32,232 nucleotides of DNA from JAWAAW01 sp038884575 (GCA_038884575.1 JAWABQ010000011.1:1-32232), one strand, 5' to 3'. Shown: positions 7,762 through 14,020, numbered from the stretch's first letter. The notes: generated by a model from the letters alone, not told the origin. Program-made: numbers and translations.

Positions 7762-8318
7762 CCCGCGCCAGAATAGTTCAGTTCGGGAGAGCCAATGCCT
7801 GACAGATTCTTAATTAATCCGCCCAACTTTGCCTTGTAAGCATCCAGCCCGCCAGAAAGCGCATTGTAAAGCTCATTCGCCTCTGCGGAGTATGTCGCCA
7901 TTGGTTTGGGCTTTTGAGGGCTTACAAGCTCCCGCGCCCTTCTCCAGAACGTCTTCTCGGGCTCAGGAGCCGCAGGAACAGGAATATACTCCTGTATGTA
8001 AGCAGCAACCTCAGGATTGCCCAGGCTGGAAAGGAATTTGTCAAACAAATGGACAGCATAAGGCGCGCTGCATTTCAGCAGGGCAATGCTCCTTGGTGAG
8101 TTTTTGGAGTGCAAAATCACGTCACGGTCAAACCTGCTGTTTGTGTTCATCAGCAGGTCCTCAAGCCTGCCCCTGACTTCATTGGTTTTTGAATCTGACA
8201 ATGACTCAAGCAGGACTGCAGTGACAGGAAGCTGGTGCTCTTCTGCCCAGCTGATAAAGCCCCTGAAGTGCATAGGAAAGGCTTTCTCATACACTGTCCC
8301 AATAATCGGTTTTTGCAT
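7758..8318 (-). CDS. Hypothetical protein downstream of ftsZ
   Basis: 186 residues, family not recognised. The ATG at 8318 (MQKPIIGTVYEKAF) has a GAGGAAG Shine-Dalgarno directly upstream. The N-terminal two thirds is helix-rich; a proline/alanine-rich stretch (YIPVPAAPEPEK) separates it from a C-terminal helical segment. There is no signal peptide or membrane helix. The gene lies 71 bases downstream of ftsZ on the same strand, and its stop overlaps the end of the convergent MCM-like gene by 4 bases. It may be read through from ftsZ past a U-rich tract, so a cell-division link is possible but unproven. Confidence 0.7.
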   Translation of the reverse strand: MQKPIIGTVYEKAFPMHFRGFISWAEEHQLPVTAVLLESLSDSKTNEVRGRLEDLLMNTNSRFDRDVILHSKNSPRSIALLKCSAPYAVHLFDKFLSSLGNPEVAAYIQEYIPVPAAPEPEKTFWRRARELVSPQKPKPMATYSAEANELYNALSGGLDAYKAKLGGLIKNLSGIGSPELNYSGAG

Positions 8319-8371
8319 TCTTCCTCAAAAAATAGGGGGAAATCTTGCAGGATTGAAAACAATGAAAAGAA

Positions 8372-8389
8372 AGAGAAAAAAATAGAGAC
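8372..8389 (-). terminator. U-rich tract after ftsZ
   Basis: Just past the ftsZ stop the minus-strand RNA reads CUAUUUUUUUCUCUUUCUUUU: seven U (complement of 8376-8382) in a pyrimidine-rich tract. U tracts alone can terminate archaeal transcription, probably partially here. Confidence 0.4.
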
Positions 8390-9457
8390 TTAAATCGTCT
8401 CTATTCCGAGGTCGTCGTGCAGGCGCTGCGCCTTTATTGCAACATCCTTCGCAGTCGGCTTGCCAAGTATCCATGGTGATGAGACTCCTGTAATGATTGT
8501 CATCACCATTATCTTGCCCTTCATGTCATCCTGCACTCTTGCTCCCCAGATGACGTTTGCGTCCTCGTCCATTGTTTCTGTTACGAGCTCGCCCACGCGG
8601 TTAATCTCGTCCAAAGTCATGTCAGGCCCGCCAACTACGTGGAGGAGTGCGCCTGTTGCGCCCTTGTAGCTGATGTCAAGGAGGGGGTTTGAGAGCGCGC
8701 CTCTCACTGCTTCCTCTACCCTGTTGTTTGTGTCAGAGCTGCCTACTCCTATTGCGGCAACCCCGCCGTTTGTCATTATTGCCTTTACGTCTGCGTAGTC
8801 CAGGTTAACCAGGCTGGGGATTGCAATTGTTTCTACAATGCCCTTAATCATGGTTGAAATCAGCTCATTTGCGACCGCGAATGCCTGCTGCACTGGCAGG
8901 TTTCCTGCGATCTGAACCAGCCTGTTGTTGTCTATCACGACAACAGTGTCGCTCACGTTTCTCAGTTGTTGCAAGCCAAATTCTGCCTTGTCAATCCTTG
9001 CCCGCTCAATGTTGAATGGCATGGTCACTGTCCCGATGACTATGGAACCCATTTCCTTTGCAACCTGTGCCACAACTGGCGCGGCTCCCGTTCCTGTCCC
9101 TCCTCCCATTCCTGCGCATACAAACACCATGTCTGCGCCGCGCAGGGTCTCCTTTAACTGGAGCATGCTTTCCTGTGCTGCCTCGGCGCCCTTCTGGGGG
9201 AATCCGCCGCATCCAAGCCCTCTTGTGACGTCACGCCCTATTATGAACTTCTTGTCAGACTCGGTAATGTCAAGGTGCTGCTTGTCTGTATTGACTGCAA
9301 GGACTTCTGCGCCCCTGATTCCCTTCTTGTAGAGCCAGCTGACCATGTTGTTGCCAGCCCCTCCTACTCCTATGACTTTTATGTTTGCCTGACCGAAGTC
9401 GGCTGCTTCCTTGCTGATGGGTTCCTGTGCCAATGCACTCTTTACGAGCAAATCCAT
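8390..9457 (-). CDS. ftsZ: Cell division GTPase FtsZ
   Basis: A tubulin homologue that polymerises with GTP to form the division ring. The 355-residue product has IKVIGVGGAGNNMV, the AVNTDKQHL nucleotide-contact region, the tubulin signature GGGTGTG (118-124), and the T7-loop segment NLDYADVKAIM needed for GTP hydrolysis in the polymer. It ends about 15 residues past the core, so the long linker and C-terminal peptide of bacterial FtsZ are absent. Translation starts at 9457 behind a strong Shine-Dalgarno (AAGGAGGAGAGGG). The leader is about 160 bases and highly structured. Other FtsZ paralogues could exist elsewhere in the genome. Confidence 0.96.
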   Translation of the reverse strand: MDLLVKSALAQEPISKEAADFGQANIKVIGVGGAGNNMVSWLYKKGIRGAEVLAVNTDKQHLDITESDKKFIIGRDVTRGLGCGGFPQKGAEAAQESMLQLKETLRGADMVFVCAGMGGGTGTGAAPVVAQVAKEMGSIVIGTVTMPFNIERARIDKAEFGLQQLRNVSDTVVVIDNNRLVQIAGNLPVQQAFAVANELISTMIKGIVETIAIPSLVNLDYADVKAIMTNGGVAAIGVGSSDTNNRVEEAVRGALSNPLLDISYKGATGALLHVVGGPDMTLDEINRVGELVTETMDEDANVIWGARVQDDMKGKIMVMTIITGVSSPWILGKPTAKDVAIKAQRLHDDLGIETI

Positions 9458-9494
9458 TTTCCCTCTCCTCCTTTTTGTCTTTGTGTGTGAACGT

Positions 9495-9560
9495 AAAAAA
9501 AGAAGGACTCTCCAATGTGGGTTTGGGGGGTGGTTGTGAAGAAACAGTGGAGAGCCTTCC
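9495..9560 (-). promoter_or_regulatory. Attenuator-like stem and U7 in the ftsZ leader
   Basis: On the minus-strand RNA GGAAGGCUCUCC (complement of 9549-9560) can pair with GGAGAGUCCUUC (complement of 9502-9513): 11 bp with one bulged base and a loop of about 35 bases. The 3' arm is followed at once by UUUUUUU (complement of 9495-9501), about 38 bases before the start codon. The layout is that of an intrinsic terminator inside a leader. Confidence 0.45.
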
Positions 9561-9575
9561 TTTTGAGCGTCACTG

Positions 9576-9606
9576 CCTCGATACCGTATCGTCGAGGTAC
9601 GGTATC
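9576..9606 (-). promoter_or_regulatory. Overlapping inverted repeats in the ftsZ leader
   Basis: Two perfect inverted repeats interlock. GATACCGTA (9580-9588) pairs with TACGGTATC (9598-9606), and CCTCGA (9576-9581) pairs with TCGAGG (9592-9597). They share bases, so in RNA only one hairpin can form at a time, or a pseudoknot. As DNA this could be a double operator. The element lies about 15-45 bases past the expected ftsZ transcript start. Confidence 0.55.
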
Positions 9607-9642
9607 ATAAATGTCACATTTTTGTATACTAATATCCTTCTT

Positions 9643-9652
9643 GTATATAAAT
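9643..9652 (-). promoter_or_regulatory. TATA box of ftsZ
   Basis: On the minus strand ATTTATATAC predicts a transcript start near 9618-9625, hence a leader of about 160 bases, unusually long for this window. A second TATA-like stretch (ATATAAAAATACC, minus strand, about 9664-9676) lies further upstream. Confidence 0.5.
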
Positions 9653-9708
9653 GTTTCTCTTTTGGTATTTTTATATGAATTCGCTATTCCAGTATCGGAA
9701 ATCGTAAC

Positions 9709-9717
9709 ATTTATATA
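9709..9717 (+). promoter_or_regulatory. TATA box of the winged-helix-like gene
   Basis: ATTTATATA predicts a start near 9740 and a leader of about 40 bases that holds the GGTGGAGAT ribosome-binding site before the ATG at 9780. Upstream, TTCC-AGTATC-GGAA (about 9686-9699) is a short inverted repeat containing the GTATC word also seen in the ftsZ leader repeats. Confidence 0.45.
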
Positions 9718-9779
9718 GTAAGTCTTCCCGCGTTATCACATTACAGTAGGGGTTGGTGGTAGAAGAAGCAGGTGGAGAT

Positions 9780-10184
9780 ATGGTAATCCTATTTGACAGG
9801 TTTAATTTGCCTGAAGACGTGTTTGACGTCATCTTTTCTACGAATCAGCAGAAGATTGTGGCAAAGGAGCTTGTCAAATACATTATCGGCAACAATGGCG
9901 AGATTACCAAGACAGAGATGAGCATTTTTGCAACGCAATTGCACGACGGCAAGTACGAGTGCGTTCTTGAAGAGGCACCTTACAAGGGCAAGCGCGTAAA
10001 GCTCTCTTACAACAAGAGGCAGTTCTATGACAGGATTTTGACGCCAATGAAAGCAATGGGCCTCATAGACTACGACCTCTACAAGAAGACATACAAGATA
10101 AGCACGAAGTTCTCAAACGACCTGATGAAGGTCGGCCTGATGTGGAAGCAGGCATTAAGAAACATGGGATTCAATGCTGTTTAA
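9780..10184 (+). CDS. Winged-helix-like protein divergent from ftsZ
   Basis: 134 residues from the ATG at 9780 (MVILFDRFNLPEDV), which has AGGTGGAG directly upstream; a TTG at 9753 in the same frame is a weaker choice. The segment QQKIVAKELVKYIIGNNGEITKTEMSIFATQ reads as two helices plus a turn, and YNKRQFYDRILTPMKAMGLIDYDLYKKTYKIS as a recognition helix followed by a beta wing, so a winged helix-turn-helix fold is likely. The C-terminus is a helix (FSNDLMKVGLMWKQALRNMG). It is divergent from ftsZ with both promoters in a 322-base gap, which makes it a candidate ftsZ regulator by position only. Confidence 0.65.
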   Translation: MVILFDRFNLPEDVFDVIFSTNQQKIVAKELVKYIIGNNGEITKTEMSIFATQLHDGKYECVLEEAPYKGKRVKLSYNKRQFYDRILTPMKAMGLIDYDLYKKTYKISTKFSNDLMKVGLMWKQALRNMGFNAV

Positions 10185-10208
10185 GCCAAAACAAAACAAA
10201 TGTTGAAC

Positions 10209-10391
10209 TTAAACTGGCGGCGGAATCTTGAGCTGTTTTGCTGCTGCCAGGGCTGCACTGACTGTTCTCATCAATTCATCCTTGTTGATGATATTCGGCT
10301 GCCGCTCAAAATCCTTTGCCTTTAAAAGCGAGGCAGTGAGAAAGTTCCTCACAATCGCAATTCCTGTTTCTGATTCAGTCATGGTTGGCAT
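10209..10391 (-). CDS. Small hypothetical protein coupled to the PEBP gene
   Basis: 60 residues (MPTMTESETGIAIVRNF, then a helix KAKDFERQPNIINKDELMRTV and a short alanine-rich helix). Its ATG lies 3 bases after the stop of the PEBP-family gene, and a strong AAAGGAGG Shine-Dalgarno sits inside the last codons of that gene, so translation is probably coupled. It is soluble, with no recognised motif. Confidence 0.65.
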   Translation of the reverse strand: MPTMTESETGIAIVRNFLTASLLKAKDFERQPNIINKDELMRTVSAALAAAKQLKIPPPV

Positions 10392-10394
10392 GTT

Positions 10395-10904
10395 TCATTT
10401 CCTCCTTTGATAAGTGCCCATTAATGAGGCCTCTGCAATAATATGCCCTTTCATTGCGCCAAGCAATGCTGCCTTGTTAGAGCCTGCGGGCAGGTCAAGC
10501 ATTGTGTCAAGGGCATAAATCTTGAAAAAATACCTGTGAGTTCCTGATGGCGGGCATGGTCCACCGTAGCCAGTGCGCCCCCAGCTGTTTTTGCCAGGCA
10601 CCCCTTCTGGTTCTGCGTCTATGCGCTTCGTGGTTGGTGGAATGTTCCATACAACCCAGTGGTCCCACGTGCCCATTGGGGCGTCAGGGTCGTCACAAAC
10701 AAGAGCCAGCGATTTGGCATTTGCAGGCACATCAGCAATCTCAAGAGGGGGAATCCTGTCAGCACCGTCGCAGGTGTAATCAGAAGGAATCATCTGCTTG
10801 TCTGCAAATGCAGGGCTTGAAAGCTTCACACTCTCACCAGTGGGTGAAGATGAGCAGGAGTATAATAAAATTACCATAAAAAGCAAGGTAAGGGCATTTC
10901 GCAT
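10395..10904 (-). CDS. YbhB/YbcL-family PEBP lipoprotein
   Basis: A 169-residue member of the phosphatidylethanolamine-binding protein family (Raf kinase inhibitor-like, YbhB/YbcL type). The ligand-pocket motifs are clear: CDDPDAP, TWDHWVVWNIP and GYGGPCPPSGTHRYFFKIYALD. The N-terminus is a hydrophobic signal followed by the lipobox-like LLYSCS, so the mature protein is probably anchored outside the membrane through that cysteine. The molecular role of this subfamily is poorly known. A TATA element (GGGTTTAAATAATTC, minus strand, about 10922-10936) is 18-32 bases upstream. The 60-residue gene follows in the same transcript. Confidence 0.9.
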   Translation of the reverse strand: MRNALTLLFMVILLYSCSSSPTGESVKLSSPAFADKQMIPSDYTCDGADRIPPLEIADVPANAKSLALVCDDPDAPMGTWDHWVVWNIPPTTKRIDAEPEGVPGKNSWGRTGYGGPCPPSGTHRYFFKIYALDTMLDLPAGSNKAALLGAMKGHIIAEASLMGTYQRRK

Positions 10905-11041
10905 TTGCTGGAGATAATCTGTGAATTATTTAAACCCGCCGGAAAGAATCTTTACAAGCGTGCGAAGATGCAGGAACGCGCCGGAAACTTTTTGGTTTTG
11001 TCGTCGAAAAAAATATAAATGGCAATTGCTTTTCAGAAGCT

Positions 11042-11377
11042 GTGAGACAAAAAATATCATTTTGGCAGTGGGTGTTTTACATTTCATGGTCAATCCTTGG
11101 AATCTGGATATTGCTGAAGATTGCAGGCATAATAAAGACACCTGTTTGGCTTGAGTTTGGACTGCCTGCTGCGAGCGCATTCATCGCAATCCTGGGGCTT
11201 TATCAGAACATGCTTGAGCAAATCACAAAAGTAAGTGTTGGACTCGCAACATTAACCACCAGATTTGACAACTTGCATGAGAATGTCAAAATCCTAAACA
11301 CAAAAACAGATGCCCTTGATGCCAAAGTGGATCATATTGATAGGGATGTTGAGTCGCTTAAGAAAAACAAGTGCTGA
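11042..11377 (+). CDS. Small membrane protein with coiled-coil tail
   Basis: 111 residues. The start is GTG at 11042, about 25-33 bases after the TATA-like AAATATAAATGG (11008-11019), so the mRNA is probably leaderless. Two hydrophobic helices (about residues 8-28 and 36-56) are followed by a soluble helix with regular hydrophobic spacing (ITKVSVGLATLTTRFDNL onward to VESLKKNK), which should form a coiled coil. No enzyme motif is present. It could be a small membrane scaffold. Function unknown. Confidence 0.65.
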   Translation: MRQKISFWQWVFYISWSILGIWILLKIAGIIKTPVWLEFGLPAASAFIAILGLYQNMLEQITKVSVGLATLTTRFDNLHENVKILNTKTDALDAKVDHIDRDVESLKKNKC

Positions 11378-11379
11378 TT

Positions 11380-11652
11380 CTACAATCCAAACGCATCTGT
11401 GAACTCGCGCAGCTGCCTGTAGTTTGCAAGGAATTTTGCCCCCTGCTCTGTGAGGACAAAGACTTTTTTGCCCCTTTTGTCGCCTTCTGCAACAAGCGAT
11501 TTTGCCTTGAGCTCGTCAACATACTGCTTGAGCCTGCCGTGCGAGAGGTTTGACTTGTAGAGCAGGTGGGTTGGGAGGATAGAGCCGCCCTTGTCCTGTA
11601 TTGCCTGGAGCATGTCAAAGACAATGTCCATCTTTGTCCTGCGCTCTGTCAT
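11380..11652 (-). CDS. Winged-helix DNA-binding protein
   Basis: 90 residues. MDIVFDMLQAIQDKGGSILPTHLLYKSNLSHGRLKQYVDELKAKSLVAEGD followed by KKVFVLTEQGAKFLANY is the standard arrangement of a compact archaeal winged-helix regulator, with recognition helix about residues 36-48 and the wing near 58-66. Its ATG overlaps the stop of the upstream 7-TM protein gene (ATGA, 11649-11652), so the two are translationally coupled and may form a membrane-sensor/regulator pair. Convergent with the gene ending at 11377, two bases away. Confidence 0.8.
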   Translation of the reverse strand: MTERRTKMDIVFDMLQAIQDKGGSILPTHLLYKSNLSHGRLKQYVDELKAKSLVAEGDKRGKKVFVLTEQGAKFLANYRQLREFTDAFGL

Positions 11653-12305
11653 TTCTTCCTCTTGGCAGGCGCCCTTAGCATGCGCACCAATGCGACAAGA
11701 AGCGCTGCAAATGCAACCAGGTGCACCAAATGCCCTATGATGTAATATTTCTGCATTACGATGTCAAAAATGAATGCGAGCTGCGCAAGGGCAAATAGGA
11801 TAAATGATGAGCAGACAAGGAATGCGCAAACAGATTTTTTCTCAAAAAAATTGCGTATGAAATGGTATGATATGAAAGCAAGAAGTATCAGTGATATTGA
11901 GTGGAATGAGAGCCTGTATGATTCTGAGAACAGGATCAGCAGCAGTGAGACAAGCAAAAGGGCGACAAAAGGCGCCTTTTGCTTTGTCTTCATGGTAAGT
12001 GCAAAAAGCACCACGAGTGACACAAGAGTCAGGCCCATGTATCCCGCATAGCCGGCAAGCAGCACAATCGGCTTTGTTTCCCAGCCGGCATATACTATCA
12101 TGTCCGCAAGAGCCCTTGAAACAATGCCAAGGAGCATAAGCCCGAATCCTATTGAGAACGTCCTGTACCGCTTGTCTTTTGTGAACTTGTATGCCTTGAA
12201 GCTGAACCATGTCACAAGGACAAGAGCCACTGCTGCAAAGCACTCAAAAAGGCAGTCTATCCCGAAAAACCACGACGGGCCCCGTACAGTAAGCGTCACA
12301 ACCAT
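11649..12305 (-). CDS. Seven-helix membrane protein coupled to a winged-helix regulator
   Basis: 218 residues with about seven hydrophobic segments, starting near residue 13 and ending with HLVHLVAFAALLVALVRML, then a basic tail RAPAKRKK. There is no soluble domain of note. The layout of seven helices with short loops recalls sensory or scaffold membrane modules seen in archaea, but no specific family is recognised. The ATG at 12305 lies 28-39 bases from a palindromic TATA-containing GCTTTATAAAGC (12333-12344). The 4-base overlap with the regulator gene suggests that the two products act together; what is sensed is unknown. Confidence 0.75.
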   Translation of the reverse strand: MVVTLTVRGPSWFFGIDCLFECFAAVALVLVTWFSFKAYKFTKDKRYRTFSIGFGLMLLGIVSRALADMIVYAGWETKPIVLLAGYAGYMGLTLVSLVVLFALTMKTKQKAPFVALLLVSLLLILFSESYRLSFHSISLILLAFISYHFIRNFFEKKSVCAFLVCSSFILFALAQLAFIFDIVMQKYYIIGHLVHLVAFAALLVALVRMLRAPAKRKK

Positions 12306-12332
12306 GAGTCATTTCATCGTGACACGCTTTAT

Positions 12333-12344
12333 AAAGCTTATGCA
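12333..12344 (-). promoter_or_regulatory. Palindromic TATA box of the 7-TM gene
   Basis: GCTTTATAAAGC is a perfect palindrome containing a TATA box, 28-39 bases before the ATG at 12305. Being symmetrical it could in principle fire both ways. A second TATA-like TATTAATAAAT (12387-12397) faces right toward the 41-residue gene. The rest of 12306-12453 shows nothing else. Confidence 0.4.
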
Positions 12345-12453
12345 CACCCTGTCCTGACGCGCTGTCTTGATTTCCCTTTCATAATGTATTAATAAATGCC
12401 CGCCCAAGTAAAAGGCATGGCTGACGGAAAACCAACACAAGGAGGTGATGGTT

Positions 12454-12579
12454 ATGAAGACTTACACCCCCGAGAAAGCAAGCAGCGACTTGCAGGTGAT
12501 AGACTGGCTGCTGAAGGCAGGCGCAATAACAAGCAAGGATGCGCGCGAGATGAGGCGATACGTGCAGAGCCTCTTGTGA
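12454..12579 (+). CDS. 41-residue protein with near-perfect Shine-Dalgarno
   Basis: ATG at 12454 (MKTYTPEKASSDLQVIDWLL, then KAGAITSKDAREMRRYVQSLL) follows AAGGAGGTGAT at 12439-12449, a full complement of the 16S 3' end, at good spacing. The peptide reads as two amphipathic helices joined by a GAITSKDAR turn, resembling a minimal helix-turn-helix or a recruitment peptide. A TATA-like element at 12387-12397 gives a leader of about 35 bases. A competing frame from ATG 12418 gives unlikely sequence. A hairpin array follows. Function unknown. Confidence 0.6.
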   Translation: MKTYTPEKASSDLQVIDWLLKAGAITSKDAREMRRYVQSLL

Positions 12580-12601
12580 AAATCATTGTTGTCAAAAAAC
12601 A

Positions 12602-12695
12602 CACCTCTTCGGGCGGAGAGAGCTTGTCTCCGCTTTATGCTCACCTCTCTTTTTGGCGGAGGCCTCATGACTCCGCTTTTTTTGCTCATACCTCC
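12602..12695 (+). ncRNA. Twin hairpins with repeated CACCTC-like tails; terminator array or small RNA
   Basis: Two near-copies lie 43 bases apart. Each is GGCGGAG, nine loop bases, CTCCGC, then a T-rich stretch and TGCTCA..CCTC (stem arms 12612-12618/12628-12633 and 12655-12661/12671-12676). The second is followed by seven T (12677-12683), a good terminator. Tracts resembling the 16S 3' end occur before, between and after the hairpins: CACCTC at 12602 and 12642, TACCTCC at 12689. They could pair with the GAGGTGA of the upstream ribosome-binding site. It could be simple tandem terminators of the 41-residue gene or a distinct RNA. Confidence 0.5.
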
Positions 12696-12728
12696 CGTGC
12701 AACCAGTTAGTCCCAACTCAGAACTTCT

Positions 12729-12784
12729 AAGGGCGGCCCGAAAGGGCTGTTCCCTGATTTTGAGAATCAGTCAAACCTGCCCTT
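12729..12784. other. Three-stem foldable element at the end of the 53-residue gene
   Basis: AAGGGC (12729-12734) pairs with GCCCTT (12779-12784) and encloses two further hairpins: GGCCC-GAAA-GGGCT (12735-12748, a GNRA tetraloop) and CTGATT-TTGAG-AATCAG (12754-12770). It covers the stop of the minus-strand 53-residue gene. It may be a 3' end structure for that gene; no tRNA can be built from it because no T arm is present. Confidence 0.4.
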
Positions 12785-12928
12785 GACCTGGTATTTCTCG
12801 TTTGTCAGAAGCTCGTACATTTCCCTGCGGTATGCTGAGCTTATTGCTGTTTTCCTCGCAAAGCCGCGGAATATGCGGTAGCAGAGGTATGCTGCAACAA
12901 AGGCCAGTATTGCTGTGGTGATGTTCAT
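12767..12928 (-). CDS. 53-residue membrane peptide coupled to the HAD gene
   Basis: Starts MNITTAILAFVAAYLCYRIF, one membrane helix, followed by a basic cytoplasmic tail (RGFARKTAISSAYRRE) and a charged C-terminus ending KGRFD. Its ATG overlaps the stop of the HAD phosphatase gene in an ATGA (12925-12928), so the two are translationally coupled. The positive-inside arrangement suggests an N-out, C-in single-pass protein. No family recognised. Composition and coupling support a real gene. Confidence 0.6.
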   Translation of the reverse strand: MNITTAILAFVAAYLCYRIFRGFARKTAISSAYRREMYELLTNEKYQVKGRFD

Positions 12929-13578
12929 CCAATCGCCTCAAGTATTTTCATCGTATTTGAGAGGTCTTTAAAAATGTAATTGGGCTTTGCAGCCATTAAT
13001 GTCTTTCTGTCATGCTCTCCTGTCAGGACTCCGATTGTTTTCGCGCCATTGATTTTTCCTGCCTCTATGTCCCTTGTGCTGTCGCCTATCACCCATACTT
13101 CTGATACTCTGCCTGCCTTCTTTATTGCTTTCCTGACAAGCTCTGGCTTTGTTTTTGCGTCCTCGCCTGTGATTATTATTTTGAAATATTTTTTCAGCCC
13201 TGACTCATCAAGCATTGCCTCTGCAATGTGCCTGAGGCTTCCTGTCACTATCGCGAGCTTGTGTTTTTTTGCAAGTACCGGAACAAGCCTTGTCACGCCG
13301 GGCAGGATGTGCTTTTTCACATTCCTTGACAATTCAAAAAAGTTAGACTCGTACTGCCTTTCTGCCTCTGCGAGATTCATGTCAATGACTGCATTTGGAA
13401 TGCCCTCTTTCAGGGCATATTCGCGGACAAGGTCAGGAACCCTTTTGCCCGTGTAGTCCAGATTTTTGTAGCACGCCTTTATGCCGAAAACATCCATCAT
13501 TGTCCTGTGGTATGCCTTGTCATGCACAGCAAACAAATTAATCAAAGTCTGGTCAAGGTCAAAAATAACAAGCTTCAT
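12925..13578 (-). CDS. HAD-superfamily hydrolase (phosphoglycolate phosphatase-like)
   Basis: 217 residues from the ATG at 13578, 23-32 bases from a TATA-like CCCTTTTATA on this strand (13601-13610); the frame is open further upstream but would run over that promoter. All four HAD motifs are visible: FDLDQT (nucleophile D7 and acid D9), VTGS of motif II, the motif III lysine in KTKPELVRKA, and IGDSTRDIEAG of motif IV. A helical cap lies between motifs I and II, the subclass I arrangement of phosphoglycolate phosphatases and related small-molecule phosphatases. The substrate cannot be read from sequence. Confidence 0.88.
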   Translation of the reverse strand: MKLVIFDLDQTLINLFAVHDKAYHRTMMDVFGIKACYKNLDYTGKRVPDLVREYALKEGIPNAVIDMNLAEAERQYESNFFELSRNVKKHILPGVTRLVPVLAKKHKLAIVTGSLRHIAEAMLDESGLKKYFKIIITGEDAKTKPELVRKAIKKAGRVSEVWVIGDSTRDIEAGKINGAKTIGVLTGEHDRKTLMAAKPNYIFKDLSNTMKILEAIG

Positions 13579-13666
13579 GCCAAGAATGTTTGCAATGCAG
13601 TATAAAAGGGTTTCTGGGCAAAAAGTATATAAGCAGGATGCCTTGCAAATGCCTTGAGGTGGAATT

Positions 13667-14020
13667 ATGACAAGCAAGGACCCTGTGAACATCCAGATTA
13701 TTGACGGAGAGCCGTTCTTTGCGCACGAGGTAAGCATCAACTTCACGCCTACGCAGTTCTCTTTTGACTTCAAGTGCATCACTCCGCGCATTGACCCGCG
13801 GAGCAAGAAGCCAAGCTTCCTGATGAAGCACAATGTCGTAATGGTTGAGCCATACCACGCAAAAATGCTGCTCTCTGTTCTTAACAATATCCTCAAGCGC
13901 TACGAGGATGAGTTTGGCCGGATAAAGAAGCCAAAGGCCTTGGAAATCGCGGAGAAAAAGCAGAAAAAGGCAATGTCAGCTGCAAAGGCAGACACTGACA
14001 CTCCCAGCTATCTTGGCTGA
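13667..14020 (+). CDS. DUF3467-family protein
   Basis: 117 residues. The core HEVSINFTPTQFSFDFK, then HNVVMVEPYHAKMLLSVL and NNILKRYEDEFGRI, matches the pattern of DUF3467: a beta-strand pair with the xxxPxxFxxDF signature, then S/EPxHAKxLLxxLxxNIxxYExxFGxI. Function is unknown; the family is small and soluble. A GAGGTGG ribosome-binding site lies just before the ATG and a TATA-like AAGTATATAAGC at about 13622-13633. The lysine/alanine-rich C-terminal 25 residues are probably disordered. Convergent with the giant surface protein gene. Confidence 0.8.
   Translation: MTSKDPVNIQIIDGEPFFAHEVSINFTPTQFSFDFKCITPRIDPRSKKPSFLMKHNVVMVEPYHAKMLLSVLNNILKRYEDEFGRIKKPKALEIAEKKQKKAMSAAKADTDTPSYLG

Noticed and set aside
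10937..10987. Repeated word CGCCGGAAA in the gap between the PEBP and coiled-coil genes
   Set aside because: A nine-base repeat with one extra copy in 50 bases is weak evidence and shows no symmetry.
12418..12710. Plus-strand frame from ATG 12418 overlapping the 41-residue gene in another frame
   Set aside because: Composition is unlike a protein and it runs through the twin hairpins; the 12454 frame has the consensus ribosome-binding site.
12462..12716. Minus-strand open frame opposite the 41-residue gene, with a GGGAGGT next to an ATG
   Set aside because: The Shine-Dalgarno would be only one base from the ATG, the translation is low in protein-like character, and the bases are explained by the hairpin array.
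12729..12790. Possible tRNA-Ser (hairpin with loop TTTGAGA)
   Set aside because: There is no acceptor stem of 7 bp, no T arm with TTC, and no long variable arm in place.
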